This document shows, one piece after another, positions 6,663-11,900 of a DNA stretch of 11,900 nt (the stretch's first letter is position 1; the number at the start of each line of letters is the position of its first letter). Below the pieces are notes generated by a model that was given only the letters and a program-made list of their open reading frames with translations, ran no database searches and was not told the origin of the DNA. The position numbers and the translations under genes were made by a program. The stretch comes from Gammaproteobacteria bacterium UBA6968 (GTDB taxonomy: Bacteria; Pseudomonadota; Gammaproteobacteria; Pseudomonadales; Azotimanducaceae): assembly GCA_002450255.1 (NCBI GenBank), contig DJYW01000024.1, positions 4,438 to 16,337 on the forward strand, in the 5' to 3' direction.

Positions 6663-7516
6663 ATGCGGTCGAGTCTGAAAGCTAATACGGCATCCAGACT
6701 AGTTTCCCCCAACGCCAGCATGAGTAATCGGTCAACACCTAACGCAACCCCGGCGCAATCCGGCAAGCCGTGTTCCAAAGCCTGTATAAAGCATTCGTCG
6801 ACCAATACATCGGAACGATCCAGTTGAGCACGTCTGTCGCGATCTGCCTGGAAGCGTCGACGATGCTCCGCAGCAGACTGTAATTCCCAATAACCATTGG
6901 CTATCTCGACCCCATCGATGACCAGCTCAAATCGAGCCGCCACGTCCTCGTGGCCAGGTCGCAGACGGGCCAGCGCAGCTTGGTCTGCCGGGTAATCGGT
7001 GATAAAAAATCTACCCTGCCCCAATCGCTCGATGGCTGCTACGAACTTTAGATCTATCTCATCGCGCTCAAGCTTCAGGGCATCGACACCACCGAGCAAT
7101 TCGCTATAAGTGAGCGAGGTATAGCTACCTCTACCCAAAACATCATCCACCAATTCCGCTACTTCCTGCATGAGTTGCCTGTCGTCAAACCCTAGCCGAT
7201 ACCACTCCAATAACGTGAACTCGCTATTGTGCAGGCGGCCACTCTCCTCGTGTCGAAAAGCGGGACCAAGTTGGTAAATCGAGGCCGCGCCGGCCGCAAG
7301 CAAGCGCTTCATATAATACTCAGGGGAAGTCTGCAGAAAGCCGTAAGGATGAACCGCGATGCTTTCTACTTCGGCGTCAGTGACCGTGCGTGCGCCAAGC
7401 ATCGGGGTTTGAACCTCCACCACGTCACGCGCCGCGAAGAATGCGCGTATCTGGCCTAAGCAACGGCTCCGCTCACGCAAAGCCGCAAGCGATGCAGAAG
7501 GCCGCCAGGTTAACAT
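6659..7516 (-). CDS. epmA: EF-P--(R)-beta-lysine ligase EpmA, short form
   Basis: A lysyl-tRNA-synthetase-like enzyme without a tRNA-binding domain. It activates (R)-beta-lysine with ATP and attaches it to Lys34 of EF-P in the cytoplasm. The class II synthetase core is clear. LQTSPEYYMKRLL is at 61-73, motif 2 (FRHEESGRLHNSEFTLLEWYR) at 87-107, and motif 3 (GVALGVDRLLMLALG) at 256-270. GVEIANGYWEL (202-212) is the substrate-binding stretch. At 285 residues it is some 40 shorter than the E. coli enzyme (325). The loss is mainly in the segment between motif 2 and FITDYPADQ (about 130-175), and to a lesser extent near residues 50-60. The core is intact, so activity is expected. The ATG at 7516 overlaps the efp TGA (TGATG), so modifier and substrate are co-expressed. 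The alternative, a lysyl-tRNA synthetase remnant, is ruled out by motif fit and context. Confidence 0.94.
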   Translation of the reverse strand: MLTWRPSASLAALRERSRCLGQIRAFFAARDVVEVQTPMLGARTVTDAEVESIAVHPYGFLQTSPEYYMKRLLAAGAASIYQLGPAFRHEESGRLHNSEFTLLEWYRLGFDDRQLMQEVAELVDDVLGRGSYTSLTYSELLGGVDALKLERDEIDLKFVAAIERLGQGRFFITDYPADQAALARLRPGHEDVAARFELVIDGVEIANGYWELQSAAEHRRRFQADRDRRAQLDRSDVLVDECFIQALEHGLPDCAGVALGVDRLLMLALGETSLDAVLAFRLDRI

Positions 7517-7518
7517 CA
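7514..7518 (-). promoter_or_regulatory. TGATG stop-start overlap coupling efp to epmA
   Basis: The efp stop TGA (7518-7516) shares its A with the epmA start ATG (7516-7514). This is a termination-reinitiation arrangement that would tie ligase synthesis to EF-P synthesis. The overlap is seen directly; coupling is inferred. Confidence 0.75.
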
Positions 7519-8091
7519 GCTTTTCGCGCGCGAGACGTACTCTCCTGTACGCGTATCAACCTTCAAAACATCACCGATATTAATGAACAGTGGCACCCCT
7601 TTAACAGTTGCACCGGTAGAAAGGGTTGCCGGTTTGGTACCACCATTAGCCGTATCACCCTTCAATCCTGGATCGGTATCAGTGACTTCAAGTTCAACAA
7701 AATTCGGCGGGCTCACAGCGATCGGATCATCGTTCCACAATGTCACCTGGTAGACATCCTGTTCTTTCAGCCAATCCTTGCAGTCCGCTACCGCCGCCGC
7801 CGCGGCCGCGATCTGCTCATACGACCCATCTGTCTTCATGAAGTGCCAGAACTCTCCATCTTCGTAGAGATATTCCATATCCAGGTCCATTACATCCGCC
7901 GCATCCAGCGATTCACCCGACTTGAAAGTGCGCTCCCATACACGGCCGTTTTTCAGATTACGAAGTTTGACGCGGTTGAAGGCTTGCCCCTTCCCGGGTT
8001 TTACGAACTCATTTTCCAAAATAGAGCATGGATCGCCGTCGAGCATTACTTTCATGCCTGAGCGAAATTCATTGGTAGAATAACTGGCCAT
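7516..8091 (-). CDS. efp: Elongation factor P
   Basis: Binds between the ribosomal P and E sites and speeds peptide bond formation at consecutive prolines; it needs a modified Lys34. The 191 residues from ATG 8091 match the family (188 in E. coli). A longer frame from 8166 adds 25 unrelated residues and overlaps epmB, so it is rejected. The N-terminal KOW-like domain has the loop [11 protein letters not shown] with Lys34 at the expected position, in the PGKG form seen in beta-lysylated EF-P. Two OB domains follow, ending with [19 protein letters not shown] six-Ala run (around residues 95-100) comes from a GCC/GCG-rich stretch at 7790-7810 and looks like lineage drift. The neighbouring epmA and epmB confirm the modification type. 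EpmC, which hydroxylates the lysine, is not in the window. Confidence 0.97.
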   Translation of the reverse strand: MASYSTNEFRSGMKVMLDGDPCSILENEFVKPGKGQAFNRVKLRNLKNGRVWERTFKSGESLDAADVMDLDMEYLYEDGEFWHFMKTDGSYEQIAAAAAAVADCKDWLKEQDVYQVTLWNDDPIAVSPPNFVELEVTDTDPGLKGDTANGGTKPATLSTGATVKGVPLFINIGDVLKVDTRTGEYVSRAKS

Positions 8092-8121
8092 ATCGTCCCA
8101 GAATTTGTGATTGAGAGCGCT
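8092..8121. promoter_or_regulatory. 30-nt divergent efp/epmB start interval
   Basis: Only 30 nt separate the efp ATG (8091) from the proposed epmB ATG (8122). At least one promoter, probably both, must lie inside the other gene's 5' coding part. GAGAG (8113-8117), 4 nt before ATG 8122, favours that start over GTG 8107. Minus-strand TATCAT (8122-8127) and plus-strand TAGAAT (8076-8081) are -10-like but lack good -35 partners. Confidence 0.4.
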
Positions 8122-9171
8122 ATGATAACCTCGATTGATACCCCTTGGGAGCCTGACCTTTGGCAACGCGCACTGGCGGATGCATATCGCGAGCCACAGA
8201 TGCTACTTGATGACTTAGGACTCAGCGCTCAGAGCGATCTCCTAGGTATCGATAAATACGCAACGTTTAAGACCTTAGTGCCAAAAGGTTTTGCGGCGCG
8301 GATGCAAGCGGGTAAAGCGGATGACCCACTGCTGCGACAAGTGCTGCCCATCGCAGAAGAAAAAGTAATAAAAGATGGTTTCATAGCTGATCCGCTCGGT
8401 GAAACCGATACGCAGCTGGCATTGCAGCGTGCTCCGGGCTTACTGCAAAAATATGCGGGACGGGCGTTACTGCTGACTACTCCCGCCTGTGCTATCAACT
8501 GCCGCTACTGTTTCAGACGGCACTTCCCATACGCGGGACACAGACCCAAGGATCAAAGCCTCGCACTTACCACGCTCGCCAAAGACGAGAGTATCCATGA
8601 GATCATTTTATCCGGCGGTGACCCGTTACTGCTTGACGAACGACAACTGGGCAAGCTGCTCGAGCAGATAAGCGCCATAAAACACATCAAGCGAATCCGC
8701 TTCCACAGTAGAATTCCTATCGTATTGCCCGAACGAGTTAGCACCGATTTAATCAGCCTCCTGGGGCAGGTTGATCAGCAAATCGTTATGGTTGTGCACT
8801 GTAACCACGCCCAGGAATTAGACGCGACTACTGCCCGAGCGCTGCTGGCGCTGCGGCAGGTGGGCGTAAGCACGTTAAATCAGACTGTGCTCTTAAAAGG
8901 GATAAATGATTCCGCACAGACACTCGGCGATTTATCGGAGCGTCTGTTTGAACAAGGTGTGCTGCCTTACTACTTGCACATGCCTGACAAAGTTGCGGGC
9001 ACCCATCACTTTTATATCGATGATGCGACCGCCTTACCGATCTATCGCGACCTACAAAAACGTTTGTCCGGTTACCTGGTGCCGAGATTAGTGCGCGAAC
9101 GACCCGGCGGCTACGCGAAGGAACTGGTGACGGCGGAACCCATTACGCTTATCAATTCATCCAGTCTGTAA
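8122..9171 (+). CDS. epmB: EF-P lysine 2,3-aminomutase EpmB
   Basis: A radical-SAM, PLP-dependent enzyme that converts (S)-lysine to (R)-beta-lysine for EpmA. The cluster motif CxxxCxxC is Cys123, Cys127 and Cys130 in [15 protein letters not shown]. Other family marks are [39 protein letters not shown] and [26 protein letters not shown] near the C-terminus carries the likely PLP lysine (Lys333). At 349 residues from ATG 8122 it is close to E. coli EpmB (342) and lacks the long C-terminus of clostridial lysine 2,3-aminomutases. A GTG at 8107 in the same frame would add 5 residues, but GAGAG before the ATG supports the shorter form. It is divergent from efp, as in E. coli, and convergent with serB. 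Confidence 0.95.
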   Translation: MITSIDTPWEPDLWQRALADAYREPQMLLDDLGLSAQSDLLGIDKYATFKTLVPKGFAARMQAGKADDPLLRQVLPIAEEKVIKDGFIADPLGETDTQLALQRAPGLLQKYAGRALLLTTPACAINCRYCFRRHFPYAGHRPKDQSLALTTLAKDESIHEIILSGGDPLLLDERQLGKLLEQISAIKHIKRIRFHSRIPIVLPERVSTDLISLLGQVDQQIVMVVHCNHAQELDATTARALLALRQVGVSTLNQTVLLKGINDSAQTLGDLSERLFEQGVLPYYLHMPDKVAGTHHFYIDDATALPIYRDLQKRLSGYLVPRLVRERPGGYAKELVTAEPITLINSSSL

Positions 9172-9234
9172 GCCAATCCTTCGGCCTGACGACAGATCCA
9201 TCGAAAAACGAAAAAGATGAGCACTCCGCGATGC
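9172..9234 (-). terminator. Weak candidate terminator after serB in the epmB-serB gap
   Basis: In this 63-nt convergent gap the minus strand reads AGCA, an 8-nt loop, TGCT, then CATC and two T5 runs separated by CG. The stem is only 4 bp, so this is a weak intrinsic terminator candidate for serB. On the plus strand no T run follows epmB; a GCC/GGC mini-hairpin after its stop is too short to count. Confidence 0.3.
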
Positions 9235-10554
9235 TTAGCCGTGCAGAGCTTGCTCGATATCAGCGTCGGTGAATCCCATCAAATAGAGAATCGCGTCCAA
9301 ACCAAAATTCGAGATTAAGTGATTCGCCTGTTCGCGAACCAGCGCCTTCGCGTTATAAGCTACCCCAAGGCCAGCTTTTTTAAGCATGGGTAAATCATTA
9401 GCCCCGTCGCCCACAGCGATGGTTTGTGACAGCCTAATGCCCTCGGCTGCTGCGACCGATTCCAGCAACTCCGCCTTGCGCTCCGCATCAACAATCTCGC
9501 CGCTGATTTCTCCCGTCATCACCCCATTCTCAATGACCAGATTGTTCGCAAACACATGATGCAAACCGAGTTGTGCCTGCAAATAGTCGCCAACATATTG
9601 AAACCCGCCGGAAATCACGACGACGGTATAGCCGAAGTTCTTTAGGACTTTGATAAGGCGGTCCGCGCCAGGATTAAGCGCAACGCTACTGGCCACCTCG
9701 TGCAGCGTGGATTCGGGCAGACCTTTGAGCAGCTTGGCGCGCCTGCGAAAACTTTCCTTAAAATCGATTTCACCAACCATGGCGGCGGTGGTGATCGCTA
9801 CGACCTGATCTCCCACACCGTGGCGCTTAGCCAGTTCGTCCATTACTTCTACGGCGATTAGGGTGGAATCCATGTCGAGCGCTACTAGGCGACGGTTACG
9901 ACGAAACACGTTGTCCACCTGAACACTAAAATCAAATCCCAAGTCATCGGCCTGGGCCAACAGCTGCGCCTGGAACGCTTCGCTGTTAATCGCTGTACCC
10001 GCAAGACGAATTTCAAAGCACTGGCGCTGTAGCGCGCTCTGATCTGCGGCCCAAACTTGGTTGGATTTAGGTGCTGGAGCAACACGCGTAGCGGACAACG
10101 ACTTTGAAAACGAAGCATCGGGTGCAGAGGCTACACCTCTCGGCTCGATTTGGGTCAAATGACGAACCGTTTCGATATTCAGTCCTAATCGGCTCGTGAG
10201 CGAGCTGACCGCTAGTAGCGGTGGCGTTGCGCCGCCGGCAGTAAGCAAAGTCAAAATCAATTTGCGCGACGGCGTTTGCTCTAGCGTCGAGGGAAAAACA
10301 GATTCGGAAACGGTATTGATACGTACCGCCAGATCCGCCGCTTGGCAATTGTCTATGATTTTTTTGGTTACGGTAGCCGCGGCCTCACAACTGACCAGTA
10401 TCCCGAGCGCCAACTCTTCATGAATGATCGCCTGACCAATATCCAAAACGCGGGCGTCATGCTGATGCAAAATTTCCATCAATGTTGACATAAGACCAGG
10501 CTCATCCCTACCTGAGATGCTAACTAAAATCTTTTCTTCTAAGTTTGCTGCCAA
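9235..10554 (-). CDS. serB: Phosphoserine phosphatase SerB with N-terminal ACT-like domains
   Basis: Hydrolyses O-phospho-L-serine to serine, the last step of the phosphorylated serine pathway, in the cytoplasm. The N-terminal half has ACT-like folds (about 7-85 and 97-185; ILVSISGRDEPGL opens the first), as in Pseudomonas and mycobacterial SerB. The HAD domain starts near 222. Its marks are DMDST with Asp227 and Asp229, Ser315-Gly-Gly in VISGGF, Lys360 in DAERKAELL, and GDGANDLPML with Asp383 and Asp387. At 439 residues it exceeds Pseudomonas SerB (about 404). Most of the excess is a Ser/Ala/Pro-rich loop (about 136-175) inside the second ACT-like part. The start is uncertain: TTG 10554 is the only usual start codon between the in-frame stop (10591-10593) and the ACT domain, and it sits in an 11-bp tandem repeat with no clear ribosome site. 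Confidence 0.94.
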   Translation of the reverse strand: MAANLEEKILVSISGRDEPGLMSTLMEILHQHDARVLDIGQAIIHEELALGILVSCEAAATVTKKIIDNCQAADLAVRINTVSESVFPSTLEQTPSRKLILTLLTAGGATPPLLAVSSLTSRLGLNIETVRHLTQIEPRGVASAPDASFSKSLSATRVAPAPKSNQVWAADQSALQRQCFEIRLAGTAINSEAFQAQLLAQADDLGFDFSVQVDNVFRRNRRLVALDMDSTLIAVEVMDELAKRHGVGDQVVAITTAAMVGEIDFKESFRRRAKLLKGLPESTLHEVASSVALNPGADRLIKVLKNFGYTVVVISGGFQYVGDYLQAQLGLHHVFANNLVIENGVMTGEISGEIVDAERKAELLESVAAAEGIRLSQTIAVGDGANDLPMLKKAGLGVAYNAKALVREQANHLISNFGLDAILYLMGFTDADIEQALHG

Positions 10555-10574
10555 TTTGGTGCCAATTTGCTGCC
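10542..10574. repeat. Three tandem 11-bp repeats over the serB start
   Basis: On the plus strand three head-to-tail units read agtttgctgcc (10542-10552), aatttggtgcc (10553-10563) and aatttgctgcc (10564-10574). Units 1 and 2 each differ from unit 3 at one position. Because 11 is not a multiple of 3, the array is not a protein repeat. The proposed serB TTG (10554-10552) lies across the unit 1/unit 2 junction. Confidence 0.85.
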
Positions 10575-10785
10575 GTAGGGCTGCCCTTATTTATTTACAC
10601 TTCTTAGCGACTTTCGTTGCAGCCGCATCATCCATTACGTTGCATCATTGTACCGCTAGACCGATATCTAGTTGTAAGGGTTATGTCGCGTTATTACAAA
10701 AACCCCAATTGCCCGCGCTGCGATTGGCTTTTGGCACGCTGCCACACTACATTAGCGTTTTGGTGAGACTGAGCAATCAACTTAT
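10575..10785. promoter_or_regulatory. serB/AhpA divergent regulatory region
   Basis: Beyond the repeat array this gap holds several candidates. The dyad TTGTAA (10672-10677) and TTACAA (10694-10699) provides a TTGTAA-17-TACAAA promoter-like pair on the plus strand (10672-10700) and TTGTAA-17-TACAAC on the minus strand, starting at 10699. A second minus-strand -10-like TACAAT (10647-10652) lies next to the dyad CTAGA-N6-TCTAG (10656-10671). Matches are 4-5 of 6 and were judged by eye. If the first pair is real, serB has a leader of about 110 nt and the plus-strand gene a leader of about 80 nt. Confidence 0.3.
10591..10635 (-). CDS. Possible 14-codon leader ORF upstream of serB
   Basis: ATG at 10635-10633 opens a short frame encoding MDDAAATKVAKKCK and stops with TAA at 10593-10591. 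It is in the same frame as serB, whose open frame begins at the next codon. The peptide is Lys- and Ala-rich and has no serine, so a classical serine attenuator is unlikely. No Shine-Dalgarno is seen. It may be a chance ORF, a leader peptide, or a decayed N-terminal extension. Confidence 0.2.
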   Translation of the reverse strand: MDDAAATKVAKKCK

Positions 10786-11900
10786 ATGGCGTGGTGGAAA
10801 CGTTTTCGACCTAACAAAGCGGTATTTCGCGCCGCTTTGCTTGCAACGCTGGTGTTTGCTGCCGGGCTCATCGCTATTTGGTTCAATTCATCCTCACAGC
10901 AACGAGAGATGGATCGCTACGGTACGAGCCTCGCATCCATGCTTGCGAAAACCACCGCGGGCGATCTTCTCGCGCAAGAGCGAATCAACCTGGCGATCAT
11001 TGGGCAGTCGCTCATTAGCGAACCGGAGATTCTTGGCGTTAGGTTCGCTAATAATCGCGGCGAAATATTAGTCGAGAACGGGCAACTAGGAGCCGCTAGC
11101 CGCTATATCGCGAACGCAGCCCTAGATGACAACGCCGTCGGCCGGATCACTTTGTATTTAGACGCGCAAGCTTTTCGACCCGCTTTCCCCTGGCTGCGTT
11201 GGATCGCAAGCTTTGGCCTCGCTTTAGCTAGCCCTTTTCTTGCCGTTTCGCTGCTGCAAATTAGTGCTAGAGGCAATAGATCGTTGCCAATCGTTTCGGT
11301 TCCCGAAGAACAAGCCACAGAGCAATCAGCATTTCTAATCATTTTGACGCTACACAATCAGCTCGCGCTTTCGGTCCAAGAAAGGGAACAAGCATTAGAA
11401 GACGCCAAGACAATTGCGCAAGAGGTTTGCGCGCTATACCCAGGCATGACTCTTTCGTTGTCGGAGCGCGGCACAGGACTGCTGTTGAGCAAGCGGGACA
11501 ACCAACTTGAGCAAGCGGTCTATGCCGCTTTTTTGCTGCAGGTCTTGCTGGACGAATATGAAACACTTGGGCGCTTCAGAACACTACTCACCGAATGTGT
11601 TGCACCCGGAGACCCGACTGAATTAGTTGATATTGACCCCGATGAGCTCAATCTGTCTTTGGATCTAGACGATGCTTTAACTCTCGCCTCGCTGGCGCGC
11701 CAACAAACCGTGTTAGTCAGTGCCGGCCTATTTGACGAACCGACAGATAGCGACTCGTATGCAAAGAGCAACGCTTTTGACCACCCGCTGACTCAGGACA
11801 TCTCACCAGACCACGCGCTACGCCTCCTCACGGCACTGCTTGCAACACAAGCCCAGCAAATCCAAGCTCAAGCCGAACTCATTCTCGGATTCAGCAATTC
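10786..11900 (+). CDS. AhpA/YtjB (Smp)-family inner-membrane protein, 3' end outside window
   Basis: The frame is open from ATG 10786 to the right edge (371 codons, no stop). A short basic N-terminus (MAWWKRFRPNK) precedes membrane segment 1 (about 13-33). A small periplasmic region (about 34-135) follows, with EILGVRFANNRGEILVENG resembling the sensor-like region of E. coli YtjB (Smp). Membrane segment 2 is WLRWIASFGLALASPFLAVSLLQ (136-158). The cytoplasmic part from 160 on is unassigned. It has an acidic, Leu-rich middle (280-300) and a strand-helix rhythm (FLIILTLHNQLAL, MTLSLSERGTGLLLSKR). E. coli YtjB (214 aa) ends shortly after segment 2, so this protein carries at least 200 more residues. 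A YtjB/AhpA gene divergent from serB is conserved in gammaproteobacteria, which supports the assignment. COG3726 describes AhpA only as affecting haemolysin expression; no biochemical role is established. Family call is moderate; the C-terminal half is unknown. Confidence 0.7.
   Translation, partial: MAWWKRFRPNKAVFRAALLATLVFAAGLIAIWFNSSSQQREMDRYGTSLASMLAKTTAGDLLAQERINLAIIGQSLISEPEILGVRFANNRGEILVENGQLGAASRYIANAALDDNAVGRITLYLDAQAFRPAFPWLRWIASFGLALASPFLAVSLLQISARGNRSLPIVSVPEEQATEQSAFLIILTLHNQLALSVQEREQALEDAKTIAQEVCALYPGMTLSLSERGTGLLLSKRDNQLEQAVYAAFLLQVLLDEYETLGRFRTLLTECVAPGDPTELVDIDPDELNLSLDLDDALTLASLARQQTVLVSAGLFDEPTDSDSYAKSNAFDHPLTQDISPDHALRLLTALLATQAQQIQAQAELILGFSN

Noticed and set aside
7790..7810. 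GCC/GCG-rich repeat in efp
   Set aside because: It encodes a six-Ala run in frame within an otherwise normal EF-P and contains mixed codons; ordinary coding drift is enough.
7390..8061. Plus-strand ORF of 223 codons across efp
   Set aside because: Antisense to efp and the start of epmA, both unambiguous. The translated protein has no family-like features.
8092..8166. 25-residue N-terminal extension of EF-P
   Set aside because: It overlaps the epmB start; the shorter form places the modified lysine exactly at residue 34.
10732..10747. Sigma-54-like TGGCACG before the AhpA-like gene
   Set aside because: The -24 half looks good, but no TTGC-type -12 element follows at the required spacing.
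10517..11071. Plus-strand ORF of 184 codons from the serB start into the AhpA-like gene
   Set aside because: It overlaps two supported genes in another frame; the AhpA frame continues to the window end with membrane segments and normal composition.
1..11900. Search for CRISPR repeats, insertion-sequence ends, tRNA genes and phage genes
   Set aside because: No regularly spaced repeats, transposase or integrase motifs, or tRNA cloverleaf with CCA end were seen; the largest gene-free stretch is 231 nt.

Overview
The window is an ordinary chromosomal housekeeping segment of a gammaproteobacterium. The evidence is the gene set and order. On the minus strand, nnr, tsaE and amiB form the familiar run that ends in mutL in E. 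coli and Pseudomonas, flanked by queG and orn. Further along come an Azotobacter/Pseudomonas RhdA-type rhodanese paired with psd, an EF-P module of the beta-lysylated type (efp, epmA, epmB), a Pseudomonas-like two-ACT-domain serB, and divergently from it an AhpA/YtjB-family membrane protein gene. Base composition looks near 50% GC and even across the window. I see no mobile element, CRISPR array, tRNA or rRNA. The exact genus cannot be read from the sequence; a free-living, possibly marine, Pseudomonadales- or Cellvibrionales-like lineage is my inference.

Layout. Positions 1-2982 (minus): nnr (NAD(P)HX repair), then tsaE (t6A tRNA modification), then amiB (septal peptidoglycan amidase, cut by the left window edge). 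Positions 3062-4150 (plus): queG (last step of queuosine synthesis), divergent from nnr. Positions 4261-4812 (minus): orn (oligoribonuclease). Positions 4943-6662 (plus): rhdA-psd. Positions 6659-8091 (minus): efp-epmA, coupled by a TGATG overlap. Positions 8122-9171 (plus): epmB, divergent from efp with only 30 nt between the start codons. Positions 9235-10554 (minus): serB. Positions 10786 to the end (plus): AhpA/YtjB-like gene, open at the right edge.

How the genes work together. Three gene groups support translation quality: TsaE for t6A37, QueG for queuosine-34, and EpmB-EpmA-EF-P, in which EpmB makes beta-lysine, EpmA attaches it to EF-P Lys34, and modified EF-P rescues ribosomes at proline stretches. 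Orn finishes RNA decay and hydrolyses pGpG. Nnr repairs damaged nicotinamide cofactors. Psd makes phosphatidylethanolamine, AmiB splits the septum and SerB makes serine. The known system here is the self-contained EF-P lysylation cassette.

The least explained sequence is at the serB/AhpA divergent region. Three tandem 11-bp repeats sit over the serB start, a 14-codon leader ORF lies in the same frame upstream, and two small dyads lie near candidate promoters. The cytoplasmic half of the AhpA-like protein is also unassigned. Further oddities are a 40-residue insert in Nnr with a perfect hairpin at its edge, a shortened middle region in EpmA, and psd and epmA sharing a TTAA stop overlap. I found no convincing evidence of a wholly new system.
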